This document shows, piece by piece, positions 33,622 through 43,003 of a stretch of 64,000 nucleotides of DNA. How positions within the stretch are numbered: position 1 is the first letter of the stretch; each line of letters begins with the position of its first letter. The position numbers and the translations under genes are program-made. The notes beneath the pieces were generated by a model. It worked only from the letters and a program-made list of their open reading frames with translations, searched no databases and was not told where the DNA came from. Origin of the DNA: an uncultured Bacteroides sp. (lineage in GTDB: Bacteria; Bacteroidota; Bacteroidia; Bacteroidales; Bacteroidaceae). The stretch is from NCBI RefSeq assembly GCF_963677685.1, contig NZ_OY782186.1:1116001-1180000 (forward strand). The letters are read 5' to 3'.

Positions 33622-34971
33622 ATGAAATATGATATAGGAATTATTGGTGGAGGTCCTGCCGGATATAATGCGGGCGAGAAAGCCGCGTCCAGTGGTCTCA
33701 AAACAATTCTTTTTGAGAAGAAAGAGCTAGGCGGTGTCTGCCTTAATGAAGGCTGTATACCTTCTAAAACTTTACTTTATTCAGCAAAGTTGCTCGATCA
33801 TGCCAAGGGTTCGGCAAAATATGGAATTTCGGTTGAAGGTTCTCCATCGTTTGATATGGAAAAAATTATTGTACGAAAGAACAAAACGGTAAAGAAATTA
33901 ACGATGGGAGTGAAGATGAAGTTGACATCCGTGGGTGCTACCATTGTCAGTTCCGAAGTTTCTATCTTAGGAGAACAAGATGGATATATCCTTCTTTCAG
34001 CCGATGGAGAACAGTATGAGGTGAAGTATTTACTGCTGTGTGCTGGTTCGGAAACTGTGATCCCGCCTATAAAAGGATTGTCGGATGTTGACTATTGGAC
34101 TTCGCGAGAAGCTTTAGATAATAAGTCGGTGCCTAAGTCACTGGCAATTATTGGAGGTGGAGTCATCGGTATGGAGTTTGCTTCGTTCTTTAATAGTATA
34201 GGGGTGAAAGTAAGTGTCATCGAGATGATGCCTGAAATATTAGGAGCCATGGACAATGAATCATCGGCTATGCTTAGAACAGACTATACTAAGAAAGGCA
34301 TCTCTTTCTATCTTAATGCGAAAGTGATTGAGGTCAATGATCATGAAGTCATCATCGAAAAAAATGGCGAAACAAAAGCGATCGAAGCCGATAAGATACT
34401 TGTCAGCGTGGGCAGAAGGCCTGTGCTCGAAACAATAGGAGCAGATAAACTAAATCTGGAACTTCAGGGCCGTGGAGTGAAGGTGAATGAATATATGCAG
34501 ACTTCACATCCCAATGTGTATGCTGCCGGAGATATCACTGGAGTATCGATGCTTGCGCATACGGCCATTCGTGAAGGTGATGTAGCAATTAATCATATTA
34601 TTGGAGTCGACGACCGGATGAGCTACGATGCCGTTCCTGGTGTGGTTTATACCAATCCAGAAGTTGCAGGAGTCGGTAAAACAGAAGATGAACTGAAGGC
34701 TAGCGGAGCGCATTATAGTGTATTGAAATTGCCGATGGCTTATTCAGGGCGTTTCATTGCTGAAAATGAAGGAGGTAATGGCTTTTGCAAATTGCTTGTA
34801 GATGATTCTGATCACATCATTGGTTGCCACATGGTTGGTAATCCAGCATCAGAGCTAATTGTTACGGCGGGCATTGCCATTGAGAAGAATTTTACCGTTG
34901 AAGATTTTCAACGAATAATTTTCCCTCATCCAACGGTTGGCGAGATTTTTCACGAAAGTTTGTCTATCTGA
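33622..34971 (+). CDS. lpdA: Dihydrolipoyl dehydrogenase (E3)
   Basis: The 449-residue flavoprotein reoxidises dihydrolipoamide on the E2 subunit using NAD+. It has an N-terminal FAD-binding GIIGGGPAGY, redox-active C40/C45 in GGVCLNEGCIPS, a second dinucleotide motif (AIIGGGVIGMEFA), the FAD-contact YAAGDITG and the C-terminal catalytic FPHPTVGEIFHE. It is slightly shorter than the usual 470 residues, as is common in the phylum. It is the first gene of an operon with lipoate ligase, E2, fused E1 and a flavodoxin-like gene, 12 bases from lplA. Confidence 0.95.
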   Translation: MKYDIGIIGGGPAGYNAGEKAASSGLKTILFEKKELGGVCLNEGCIPSKTLLYSAKLLDHAKGSAKYGISVEGSPSFDMEKIIVRKNKTVKKLTMGVKMKLTSVGATIVSSEVSILGEQDGYILLSADGEQYEVKYLLLCAGSETVIPPIKGLSDVDYWTSREALDNKSVPKSLAIIGGGVIGMEFASFFNSIGVKVSVIEMMPEILGAMDNESSAMLRTDYTKKGISFYLNAKVIEVNDHEVIIEKNGETKAIEADKILVSVGRRPVLETIGADKLNLELQGRGVKVNEYMQTSHPNVYAAGDITGVSMLAHTAIREGDVAINHIIGVDDRMSYDAVPGVVYTNPEVAGVGKTEDELKASGAHYSVLKLPMAYSGRFIAENEGGNGFCKLLVDDSDHIIGCHMVGNPASELIVTAGIAIEKNFTVEDFQRIIFPHPTVGEIFHESLSI

Positions 34972-34983
34972 TAGAGAGAGCTT

Positions 34984-35757
34984 ATGATTTGTATTGACAG
35001 CATCGTTACCGATCCTTATTTCAATCTGGCAGCAGAAGAATTTATGCTTAAACATTCCAAAGAAGATGTTTTTATGGTCTGGCAAAATGAACCTTCGGTG
35101 ATTATTGGGAGGAATCAAGATGTGCAGGCCGAGGTAAATCTTTCGTTGGCTGAGAAGAAAGCGATAAAGATTGCTCGCAGAAGTTCGGGCGGGGGTGCAG
35201 TGTATGATGACTTAGGTAATGTAAACCTTACGTTTATAGAAAATAGTAGAGAACCGGATTTTAGTAAGTTCTCCGATCTGATGATCGATTTTCTGAGTAC
35301 GTTGGGGATTCATGCCGAAGTGGATGCTCGCAGAGGCTTGACTGTGGATGGATTAAAGATATCTGGTAGTGCGCAGTCTATTTTTGGAGGCAGAATATTG
35401 TTTCATGCCTCCTTATTGTTTTCTACTGATTTAGCGTTGCTCAACTCTATCCTTGAAGGAAAAGAAGGGGCTTTGAATAATTTATCTGAAACCAGAAAAA
35501 GAAGTTATGTCAAATCAGTGAAAAGCAAAGTAGCCAATGTAGCTCAATTTCTGTCGGAGTCAATGCAAATAGATGAATTTAAACAGTTAATATTAAAAAA
35601 CTTTTTAGGTCAGGATGCCACTAATCGGCTTTATGTGTTTAGTGAAGAGGAGAAAGCGGAAATTCTTCGTTTGAAGGAGAAGAAATATAGCACTCCAAGC
35701 TGGAATCTATGGCAATCGAACCTGGCCGGCACATATTCAGTTAATTTTAAAACATAA
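34984..35757 (+). CDS. lplA: Lipoate-protein ligase
   Basis: The 257-residue protein contains the biotin/lipoate ligase A/B fold with RRSSGGGAVYDDLGNVNLTF (the substrate-binding RRxxGGGxV motif) and the GLKISGSAQS segment with the conserved catalytic Lys. It should attach lipoate to the Lys44 of the E2 encoded next. The C-terminal accessory domain is short compared with E. coli LplA (338 residues), so it may need activated lipoyl-AMP or scavenge by another route. Its ATG lies 12 bases after lpdA and its stop 5 bases before E2. Confidence 0.92.
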   Translation: MICIDSIVTDPYFNLAAEEFMLKHSKEDVFMVWQNEPSVIIGRNQDVQAEVNLSLAEKKAIKIARRSSGGGAVYDDLGNVNLTFIENSREPDFSKFSDLMIDFLSTLGIHAEVDARRGLTVDGLKISGSAQSIFGGRILFHASLLFSTDLALLNSILEGKEGALNNLSETRKRSYVKSVKSKVANVAQFLSESMQIDEFKQLILKNFLGQDATNRLYVFSEEEKAEILRLKEKKYSTPSWNLWQSNLAGTYSVNFKT

Positions 35758-35762
35758 TAATT

Positions 35763-37106
35763 ATGTCCAAATTTGAAGTCAAGATGCCTAAGTTAGGCGA
35801 GAGCATCACTGAAGGTACCATTATATCATGGGCAGTAAAAGTGGGTGATGTAGTTGAAGAAGATCAAATTCTGTTTGAGGTTACTACAGCAAAAGTGAAT
35901 GCTGAAATTCCTTCACCTGTGGAGGGAAAGGTTCTACAAATTCTTTCCAATGAGGGAGATACTGTACCGGTGGGCGAAACAGTTGCCATCATCGAAACAG
36001 AAGAGGAAGGCGGAGAAGAAGTTGCTCCGGCTGCTGCTGCGGAAAATGCTCCTCAACCCGAAAAACCTCAACCTACCGAATCTGCTCCTGCTACAGCACC
36101 ACAAGCGGCAACTCCGGCAGCTCCTCCTGTTACTGCTAAAGCGGCAGCACAAAAGGATGAAGAGGCTAGATGGTACTCTCCTGTTGTTCTTCAACTAGCT
36201 AACCAGGCGAAAATATCAGCTGAAGAGCTGGATACCGTTCCTGGGACAGGCTATTTAGGTAGACTGACTAAAAAAGATATTCAGAAATACATTGAGCGCA
36301 AGAAGAGTGGAGCTCCGGCACCTGCTGCCAGTGCACCCGCTGCTGCTCCTAAAGCTGCTGCACCTGCAAGTAAACCTGCTCCAACAGCTCCTCCTGTGAC
36401 TGCTTCCGGCGAAGATCAAGTGATTGAGATGGATCCGGTCAGAAGAATTATTGCCGACCATATGGTGATGTCAAAGAGTACTTCTCCACATGTTACTACT
36501 GTGATAGAAGCAGACGTAACCAAATTAGTGAACTGGCGCAAACGCGTTAAGGATGAGTTCCGTAAACAAGAAGGCATCAACATCACTTATATGCCTGCTA
36601 TCGTTGAGGCGGTATCGAAGGCTTTGAAAGAGTTTCCTACAGTGAATGCTTCGGTTGATGGATACAAGGTCATCCTTAAGAAACACATCAATGTGGGTAT
36701 GGCTGTGGCGCTAGATGATGGTAACTTGGTGGTTCCTGTCATTCATGATGCCGATAGGCTCAATACGCAAGGCTTGGCTGTGGCTATTGACTCACTCGCT
36801 AATACCGCTCGTGCAAACCGCTTGAAGGTAGCTGATGTACAAAATGGTACTTTTACAATCACTAACTTTGGTTCATTTAAAGGCCTAATTGGTACAGCAA
36901 TCATTAATCAACCGCAAGTTGCCATCTTAGGAGTGGGATTCATCGAGAAAAAACCTGCGGTTATCTCAACTGCTGAAGGCGATGTGATTGCAATCAGACA
37001 CAAGATGTATTTGTCACTCTCTTATGATCATCGTATTATTGATGGTACATTGGGCGGCAAGTTCTTACTTCGTGTAGCTGAGTATTTGGAACAATGGGAT
37101 AAATAA
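35763..37106 (+). CDS. 2-oxo-acid dehydrogenase E2 (dihydrolipoamide acyltransferase)
   Basis: The 447-residue protein has one lipoyl domain (about 2-78; lipoyl Lys44 in TTAKVNAE), an Ala/Pro linker, a peripheral-subunit-binding domain (about 137-180; ARWYSPVVLQLANQ, GRLTKKDI), a second Ala/Pro linker, and a catalytic domain (about 217-447) with SYDHRIIDGT containing the HxxxDG active site. It forms the core of the complex with the E1 and E3 encoded beside it. The TTAK context and the fused E1 suggest the branched-chain or acetoin type rather than the classical pyruvate complex, but the acyl group cannot be read from sequence. Confidence 0.93.
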   Translation: MSKFEVKMPKLGESITEGTIISWAVKVGDVVEEDQILFEVTTAKVNAEIPSPVEGKVLQILSNEGDTVPVGETVAIIETEEEGGEEVAPAAAAENAPQPEKPQPTESAPATAPQAATPAAPPVTAKAAAQKDEEARWYSPVVLQLANQAKISAEELDTVPGTGYLGRLTKKDIQKYIERKKSGAPAPAASAPAAAPKAAAPASKPAPTAPPVTASGEDQVIEMDPVRRIIADHMVMSKSTSPHVTTVIEADVTKLVNWRKRVKDEFRKQEGINITYMPAIVEAVSKALKEFPTVNASVDGYKVILKKHINVGMAVALDDGNLVVPVIHDADRLNTQGLAVAIDSLANTARANRLKVADVQNGTFTITNFGSFKGLIGTAIINQPQVAILGVGFIEKKPAVISTAEGDVIAIRHKMYLSLSYDHRIIDGTLGGKFLLRVAEYLEQWDK

Positions 37107-37125
37107 AACTTAAATCATAAAGAAA

Positions 37126-39159
37126 ATGAATACACTTGATATTAAAAATACTGATCAGGCGACTTTGAAGAAATGGTACCATTTGCTTACTCTGGGGCGA
37201 GCTCTAGATGAGAAAGCACCGATGTATCAACTTCAATCTTTAGGTTGGTCTTATCATGCCCCTTATGCTGGGCATGATGGCATACAGCTGGCTATCGGAC
37301 AGGTCTTTAAAAAGGGAGACGATTTTCTTTTCCCTTATTATCGAGACATGCTGACTGTGCTTTCGGCGGGTATGACTCCTGAAGAAATTATTCTAAATGG
37401 TATCTCTAAAGCTACCGATCTGACTAGTGGAGGACGACATATGTCTAACCACTTCTCTAAGCCGGAATTGCATATTGAGAATGTTTCTTCGGCGGTTGGT
37501 ACGCAAGATTTGCATGCGGCAGGTGTGGCACGTGCTATGGTTTATTATAAACATAAAGGGGTTGCGATAACCTGTCATGGCGAAGCAACGACTTCTGAAG
37601 GGTATGTATATGAGGCCATTAATGGTGCTTGCACAGAAAAACTGCCAGTGATCTTTGTTATTCAGGACAATGGATATGGTATTTCTGTTCCTAAAAAAGA
37701 TCAGACTGCCAACAGAAAAGTGGCGAAGAACTTTTCGGGCTTTAAGAATATAAAAATAATCTATTGCAATGGTAAAGATGTGTTCGACTCGATGAATGCG
37801 ATGATGGCTGCTCGTGAGTATACCATTGAAACGAGTTGTCCGGTCATTGTGCATGCCAACTGTGTACGTATCGGTTCGCACTCTAACTCTGATAATCATG
37901 CTTTGTATAGAGATGCCTACGAATTGGCGTATGTAAAAGCTGCCGATCCATTGCAGAAATTCCGTCGGATGCTTCTGCAATACAACCGCTTTACGGAGGA
38001 TGAATTGAAGGAGATCGAAGCTGGGGTTAAGAAGGAGGTGAGTGCTGCTAATAAGAAAGCGGTTGCGGCTCCCGATCCTGATCCGAAAACAGTGCTCGAT
38101 TTTGTGATTCCCGAACCTTATCAGCCTAAAGTGTATGTTGATGGCACGCACAATGCCGAAGGTGAGAAGAAGAATTTAGTGACAGCTCTGAATGAGACTT
38201 TGAAGAGCGAGTTCCGTTATAATCCTGACACCTTTTTGTGGGGACAGGATGTGGCGAATAAAGATAAAGGGGGCGTGTTCAACGTAACCAAAGGAATGCA
38301 GCAGGAATTTGGCATCGAGCGAGTATTCAACGCTCCGATTGCTGAAGACTATATCGTTGGAACGGCCAATGGTATGAGTCGCTTCGATCCGAAAATTCAT
38401 TTAGTGATTGAAGGTGCTGAGTTTGCCGATTATTTCTGGCCAGCTGTGGAGCAGTATGTGGAATGTACGCATGAATATTGGCGAAGCAATGGTTCGTTTA
38501 CTCCGAATATCACTTTGCGTCTGGCTTCGGGCGGATATATCGGAGGTGGTTTGTATCACTCGCAAAACATAGAAGGTGCTTTGGCTACATTACCTGGAGC
38601 GAGAATTGTGTATCCGTCGTTTGCTGATGATGCCGCCGGATTGCTACGTACTTCTATGAGATCCAAAGGATTCACTCTGTTCCTTGAACCCAAAGCACTG
38701 TATAACGCAGTAGAAGGGGCTACTGTAGTTCCTGACGACTTTGAAGTGCCTTTCGGAAAAGCGCGTGTTCGTCGTGAAGGAGAAGATCTCACAGTGTTGA
38801 CTTATGGCAACACCACTCACCTTTGTCTTAGAGCGGCAGAGCGATTGAGCAAAGAGAATTTAGGAAACGTCGAAGTGATAGACCTTCGTTCATTAGTTCC
38901 GCTAGATAAGGAAGCGATCTTTGAATCTGTTAAGAAAACGAGCAAAGTGCTTATTGTGCATGAGGATAAAGTTTTTGGCGGATTTGGCGGCGAGATAGCA
39001 GCAATGATCGGAACGGAGATGTTCCGTTATTTAGATGCTCCTGTGCAGCGAGTGGGATCTACCTTTACACCCGTTGGTTTCCATCCGGTGCTCGAAAAGG
39101 CTATTCTGCCAGGCGAAGATCGCATTTATAAGGCTGCAAAAGAGCTTTTAGCTTATTAA
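37126..39159 (+). CDS. 2-oxo-acid dehydrogenase E1, fused alpha and beta subunits
   Basis: The 677-residue protein joins an alpha-type half (about 1-310; SGGRHMSNHFS, thiamine diphosphate region HGEATTSEGYVYEAINGA...QDNGYGISVP, SHSNSDNHALYRD) to a beta-type half (about 335-677; RVFNAPIAEDYIVGTANGMS, GGGLYHSQNIEGALAT, VHEDKVFGGFGGEIAAMIG). Such fusions are common in Bacteroidetes. The thiamine motif is GEA...DN instead of GDG...NN. It decarboxylates a 2-oxo acid and acylates the lipoyl group of E2. It follows E2 after 19 bases in the same operon. Confidence 0.93.
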   Translation: MNTLDIKNTDQATLKKWYHLLTLGRALDEKAPMYQLQSLGWSYHAPYAGHDGIQLAIGQVFKKGDDFLFPYYRDMLTVLSAGMTPEEIILNGISKATDLTSGGRHMSNHFSKPELHIENVSSAVGTQDLHAAGVARAMVYYKHKGVAITCHGEATTSEGYVYEAINGACTEKLPVIFVIQDNGYGISVPKKDQTANRKVAKNFSGFKNIKIIYCNGKDVFDSMNAMMAAREYTIETSCPVIVHANCVRIGSHSNSDNHALYRDAYELAYVKAADPLQKFRRMLLQYNRFTEDELKEIEAGVKKEVSAANKKAVAAPDPDPKTVLDFVIPEPYQPKVYVDGTHNAEGEKKNLVTALNETLKSEFRYNPDTFLWGQDVANKDKGGVFNVTKGMQQEFGIERVFNAPIAEDYIVGTANGMSRFDPKIHLVIEGAEFADYFWPAVEQYVECTHEYWRSNGSFTPNITLRLASGGYIGGGLYHSQNIEGALATLPGARIVYPSFADDAAGLLRTSMRSKGFTLFLEPKALYNAVEGATVVPDDFEVPFGKARVRREGEDLTVLTYGNTTHLCLRAAERLSKENLGNVEVIDLRSLVPLDKEAIFESVKKTSKVLIVHEDKVFGGFGGEIAAMIGTEMFRYLDAPVQRVGSTFTPVGFHPVLEKAILPGEDRIYKAAKELLAY

Positions 39160-39198
39160 TTGAAATAGTGTAGAACATTAACTCAAAAAAAAATATAA

Positions 39199-39714
39199 AT
39201 GAAGAAGTTCGGATTATTTTATGGAGCAAGTACAGTGAAGACGGCTGCCATGGCACAAAAGATAAAAGAAGCATTCGGCAATTTGGATATTGATTTGGTT
39301 CCTGTGGAACAGGCTTGGGAGAAAGAGTTTGAAAAGTATGATCATCTGATCGTGGGCACCGCTACCTGGTTCGACGGGGAGTTACCCAGCTATTGGGACG
39401 AGATGCTTCCTGAATTGAGATCACTTGATCTGAAAGGGAAAACAGTGGCTATCTTCGGGCTTGGCGATCAGGTGAACTATCCTGAAAACTTTGTGGATGG
39501 TATCGGTCTGTTGGCTGAAACTTTTGAGGTTGCAGGGGCCACAATTGTGGGGCTGACTTCTCCCGATGGTTACACTTATTCTCATTCCAGAGCGTTGAGA
39601 GACGGTTCTTTGTTAGGTTTGGCAATCGATGATGATAGTCAGCCTGAGAAAACAGAAGAGAGAATAAAGAACTGGGTTGCACAGTTGAAGAAAGAAGGCT
39701 TCTCTGCCAAATAG
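39199..39714 (+). CDS. Flavodoxin
   Basis: The 171-residue protein has the flavodoxin fold: a first strand FGLFYGASTVKTAAMAQKI (a modified phosphate loop), WDHLIVGTATWFDGELPSYW, and FGLGDQVNYPENFVDGIG with the FMN-contacting aromatic. It ends with a Gly/Ala-poor helix and is long-chain in size. It would carry one or two electrons, for example to support radical or lipoate chemistry. It is 39 bases after E1, so it appears to be the last gene of the operon. A terminator follows at 39812. Role in the complex is inferred from position only. Confidence 0.9.
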   Translation: MKKFGLFYGASTVKTAAMAQKIKEAFGNLDIDLVPVEQAWEKEFEKYDHLIVGTATWFDGELPSYWDEMLPELRSLDLKGKTVAIFGLGDQVNYPENFVDGIGLLAETFEVAGATIVGLTSPDGYTYSHSRALRDGSLLGLAIDDDSQPEKTEERIKNWVAQLKKEGFSAK

Positions 39715-39811
39715 AGAATGACCTGAAAAATGAAAGCCCTGCTTTGCGCGATGGAAATGTTTTAAGAAGGTTTCTGAGCAAAGTCTAGGGGAAATAAGAA
39801 GCGTTAAAACT

Positions 39812-39850
39812 GGGCTGTCTCTAATTAAAAAAGGAGACAGCCCTTGTTTT
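39812..39850 (+). terminator. Terminator after flavodoxin gene
   Basis: GGGCTGTCTC (39812-39821) pairs perfectly with GAGACAGCCC (39834-39843), followed by TTGTTTTTA. Confidence 0.9.
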
Positions 39851-40157
39851 TATCTGTCACTCCAAATAGTATAATCCCCTTATTTTAAAGGGGGCTCAAT
39901 TTACTCTTACTATTTGAATCCTATTCCATTTTATCTCTCCTTTACCAATTACTACAGTTTTAATCTATTCTTGCTATCTGAAATCGTGCTCTAATAATTA
40001 AAGGTTGGAACGCCTTATTAATTGAGGAGTTCAATAAATAGTGAATTGTTTTGATGAACACTAGCATTTTTTACCAGATCCATATCTTCTCAGAATGCAG
40101 AGGGATAACTTCTTTTTTTGTATCTTGTCGGCATTATAAAGAATAAGATGATTGGGA
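39851..40157. other. Gene-free spacer before winged-helix gene
   Basis: About 300 bases carry no gene. A weak hairpin (CCCCTT...AAGGGGG) lies at about 39876-39895, and a poor TATCTTG element at about 40121. Nothing else stands out. Confidence 0.4.
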
Positions 40158-41222
40158 ATGCAAAATATTAAAGATATTAGACTGTTAAGTCAACTGCTCT
40201 ATGGCTCGGATTTGGTCTCTCCTAGAGAGGTCGTGGCTTGGATGGGAGCGATGCAAGCGCAAGATTATAATATGGCCAAATGGGCGGTTGGCATTCGACT
40301 GAAATCGGCAACAGAACAGCTAGTAGAAGAGGCTCTCAATCGAGGTGAGATTTTGCGAACACATGTGATGCGACCTACTTGGCATTTTGTTGCTCAGGAA
40401 GATATTAGATGGATGCTACGACTATCGGCTCAACGGATCAAATCTTCTTCTGTTTCGAGAGATCGGGCTTTGGAGATTACGGAGGATCTGTATTCAAAAT
40501 GCAATGACTTGCTTGTGCGAATATTGGAAGGAAATAATTTCCTGACACGAGAAGAAGTGGGTATGGAGTTTAAGAAGGCAGGGATCGCTGTAAATACCGC
40601 TCGTATGATTCATTTTATGATGCGCGCAGAAGTTGAAGGGATTGTTTGCAGCGGACCTGTTCGAAACAAGAAGCTCACTTATGCTTTGATTGAGGAACGA
40701 GTAGCTCCAGTTAAAGAATTGCATAAAGACGAGGCACTTGCCAAACTGGCGCTAAACTATTTCAGGAGTCACTCTCCGGCTAGTTTGCAAGACTTTATCT
40801 GGTGGTCGGGCTTATCAGTGGCCGACGCTAAACAGGCTATAGCTTCCATTGAAACGGAATTGATTTCGGAAAAATTTGCTTCTCAGGAGTTATTTATTCA
40901 TCAATTATATGCTAAAGAGTTGAAGGTGGATAAGGTATTGCATCTTTTGCCTGGGTTTGATGAATATATCATTAGCTATAAAGATAGAACAAGCGTTGTG
41001 GCATCCGAACACCAATCTAAAGCTTTTACTAACAATGGCACGTTTTATCCAACCATCATGTGCAATGGTCAAGTAGTAGGTGTGTGGAAAAAGTCGGTTT
41101 TGAAAACTTCGATAAAGATTGATACGACGTTTTTCGAACAAACTCTTCAACCGCAGCAGAAGGCATTGGCTAAAGCTGAAAATGTTTATCTGAAATATCT
41201 GGGATTACCTGTCTCTAAGTGA
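40158..41222 (+). CDS. Winged-helix DNA-binding domain protein (HTH_42 type)
   Basis: The 354-residue protein fits the HTH_42 family: LLSQLLYGSDLVSPREVVAW, EEALNRGEILRTHVMRPTWHF, LTREEVGMEF and the C-terminal HLLPGFDEYIISYKDRTS followed by GVWKK. Family members have DNA-repair-linked or alkyl-DNA functions (AlkX-like, YcaQ-like glycosylase relatives), but the role of this one is unknown. I chose the ATG at 40158 over the TTG two codons upstream. It is monocistronic and convergent with the MFS gene. Confidence 0.9.
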   Translation: MQNIKDIRLLSQLLYGSDLVSPREVVAWMGAMQAQDYNMAKWAVGIRLKSATEQLVEEALNRGEILRTHVMRPTWHFVAQEDIRWMLRLSAQRIKSSSVSRDRALEITEDLYSKCNDLLVRILEGNNFLTREEVGMEFKKAGIAVNTARMIHFMMRAEVEGIVCSGPVRNKKLTYALIEERVAPVKELHKDEALAKLALNYFRSHSPASLQDFIWWSGLSVADAKQAIASIETELISEKFASQELFIHQLYAKELKVDKVLHLLPGFDEYIISYKDRTSVVASEHQSKAFTNNGTFYPTIMCNGQVVGVWKKSVLKTSIKIDTTFFEQTLQPQQKALAKAENVYLKYLGLPVSK

Positions 41223-41267
41223 GCAAAGCAGCTCTTTTCAATCTTTCTGCATGAAGATGTTGCGCGG

Positions 41268-41319
41268 CGTGCACGATGTCCATCTCTTTCGTGCGTAGCG
41301 CCCGTGTTCTTCGTGCGCG
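41268..41319. repeat. GC-rich palindromic intergenic element, copy A
   Basis: CGTGCACGA (41268-41276) pairs with TCGTGCGCG (41311-41319, one T-G pair) around a loop containing ATCTCTTTCGTGCGTAGCG. A similar hairpin with loop ATATCTTTCGTGCATGCTGCG is at 60375-60429. The sequence is far more GC-rich than the surroundings and is non-coding. Confidence 0.65.
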
Positions 41320-41362
41320 TTCTGCAAATGAGGTTTTTAGGGGCGTTTCATCATTTTTCAGC

Positions 41363-42598
41363 TCAATGTTCAGCCTCAAGCCCTTTCTTTTTCTTTTTTT
41401 TATTGAGTAGGAAAGCGGCGAAGAAGAGCGTGATGATAATAGCAGCTACCCCTTGCAGCAAAATGGTGTTTTTAGCACCGATGTAAACAGAGATACTGCC
41501 AGTCATTAATCCGCCAATGGGTTGCATCCCAAAGAATGCCATGGCGAAAAAGCTAAGCGCTCTACCTCTCATTTCGATAGATGCTCCGGTTTGTATGATG
41601 GTGTTGCATATCGTTGTTTGAGACATCATGGCAAAGCCTGCGAAAGAGGCAGTAATCAACGCTATAGGCAGATAATTGATGTGCGAAAAGATCAGCAGTG
41701 CCCCACTTAGAATCAGTAAGTTGACGAAGAGGAAGATTTTTAAATTAGTGCCCGATTTGAGTGAAGCTAACAAAATGGCTCCTGCCAGAGCTCCCAGTCC
41801 GATGGAACTGTTCAGATAGCCATACGTTGAGGCTGTACCGTGAAAAATATTCTTTGCATAGACGGGCAAGAGGGTGTTGAAAGGCAACACAAACAGACTG
41901 ATGCACGCCAGTATCAATACTACTTTCCCTAGTTCCGGATTGTTCTTTAAATATTGAAAGCCTTCCTTGAATTCTTTCATTATCTTTTTGGTATGCGGTT
42001 GCGGAACATAGGGAGTTATACGCATTGATAGTAGTGAAGTGATCACTGCCAAGTAGCTTAAGGCGTTGACAAAAAAGCAGACGCCTGCGCCAAATTTCTC
42101 TAATATGATGCCTGATATGGCAGGTCCGATGAGCCATGCCAGTTTTCCCATTGATGAATTCAGTGCGATAGCGTTGGAGAGGTTCTTTTTGTCGTCTACT
42201 ACTTCGTTGACAAGCGATTGCCTAGCTGGCAGGTCGAAAGCGTTGACAATGCCCATCATGACGCTGAGTATGAAAATTTCCCAAATGGAATAGTTCGTGA
42301 AGAGTACTACAAAAGTAAGTAGACTGGCCTGAACCATAGAACAAGTCTGTGTGATCAGCGTGACTTTATAACGATTGTAGCGGTCGGTTATCACACCTCC
42401 GAGGGGTGAAAAGAGAAAAGACGGAAATTGAGTGGCAAAAACCACCAGACCGAGCATGAAGTTAGATTGCGTCTGATCAAACACGAGCCAATACACAGCA
42501 GTTCGCTGCATCCATGTGCCGATGAGCGAGACGGACTGTCCGGCAAAGTAGAGTCTGTAATTACGATTTCTTAGAGAGTTAAATGTTGTGATCCGCAT
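41363..42598 (-). CDS. MFS transporter (EntS/DHA3-like)
   Basis: The 411-residue protein has about 12 hydrophobic segments and the N-terminal signature RNYRLYFAGQSVSLIGTWMQ of the DHA3/EntS-like exporter branch, with the loop-2 motif GGVITDRYNRYKV. It lies 12 bases after the cupin gene and probably shares its transcript. Likely substrates are drugs or siderophore-like compounds, but none is indicated. The C-terminal tail is Lys-rich (KKKKK). Confidence 0.93.
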   Translation of the reverse strand: MRITTFNSLRNRNYRLYFAGQSVSLIGTWMQRTAVYWLVFDQTQSNFMLGLVVFATQFPSFLFSPLGGVITDRYNRYKVTLITQTCSMVQASLLTFVVLFTNYSIWEIFILSVMMGIVNAFDLPARQSLVNEVVDDKKNLSNAIALNSSMGKLAWLIGPAISGIILEKFGAGVCFFVNALSYLAVITSLLSMRITPYVPQPHTKKIMKEFKEGFQYLKNNPELGKVVLILACISLFVLPFNTLLPVYAKNIFHGTASTYGYLNSSIGLGALAGAILLASLKSGTNLKIFLFVNLLILSGALLIFSHINYLPIALITASFAGFAMMSQTTICNTIIQTGASIEMRGRALSFFAMAFFGMQPIGGLMTGSISVYIGAKNTILLQGVAAIIITLFFAAFLLNKKKKKKGLEAEH

Positions 42599-42610
42599 AG
42601 TTCTCTCTAT

Positions 42611-42955
42611 TTATATCTTATATCTATCGTTCTGAGTCTCGGGTTGAGAAATAACGGGGAATTCAATTTCTTCTGTACTTTCATTTGCAATATAATGATG
42701 AGTTCTTGGATCGATTGATATTCCTTCTTTTTCGCTGACAGTGACGCTCGCTGTTTCAAAATGAAAAACAGCTTCTCCTTTTAGCATGAAAAAGAATTGT
42801 TGCGCTTTGATGTGGTAATGGTTCTCTTCACGAGTGGCGGCAGGCATACTCTCCAGTTTAACGGATAATTCCTCTTTTCCTAGCAAGACTCGACTTTCAC
42901 ATTGATTGCCCCAAAAGTAGTGCGAAGCCTCTTCTTTTGTTATCTTAGCATACAT
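42611..42955 (-). CDS. Single-domain cupin protein
   Basis: The 114-residue protein has the cupin barrel with the first metal motif NHYHIKAQQFFFMLKGEAVFHF (H-x-H...E) and the second RTHHYIANES. It could be a small dioxygenase, isomerase or sensor. It has its own -7 element (42988-42981, TACCTTTG on the minus strand) in the gap after nadD and lies upstream of the MFS gene, suggesting that the two form a small operon of unknown function. Confidence 0.88.
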   Translation of the reverse strand: MYAKITKEEASHYFWGNQCESRVLLGKEELSVKLESMPAATREENHYHIKAQQFFFMLKGEAVFHFETASVTVSEKEGISIDPRTHHYIANESTEEIEFPVISQPETQNDRYKI

Positions 42956-42980
42956 TTTTGTGTCCCTATTGATTAGGCAA

Positions 42981-42988
42981 CAAAGGTA
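42981..42988 (-). promoter_or_regulatory. -7 element for cupin-MFS operon
   Basis: The minus strand reads TACCTTTG, fitting TAnnTTTG, 26 bases before the cupin ATG. Confidence 0.55.
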
Positions 42989-43003
42989 CTAAAATAAGCT
43001 GTT

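Noticed and set aside
35934..36461. Ser/Arg/Cys-rich minus-strand ORFs opposite the E2 linkers
   Set aside because: They are antisense images of the Ala/Pro linker codons in E2.
37393..38151. 252-codon minus-strand ORF in fused E1
   Set aside because: It is antisense to a conserved enzyme and lacks any known domain.
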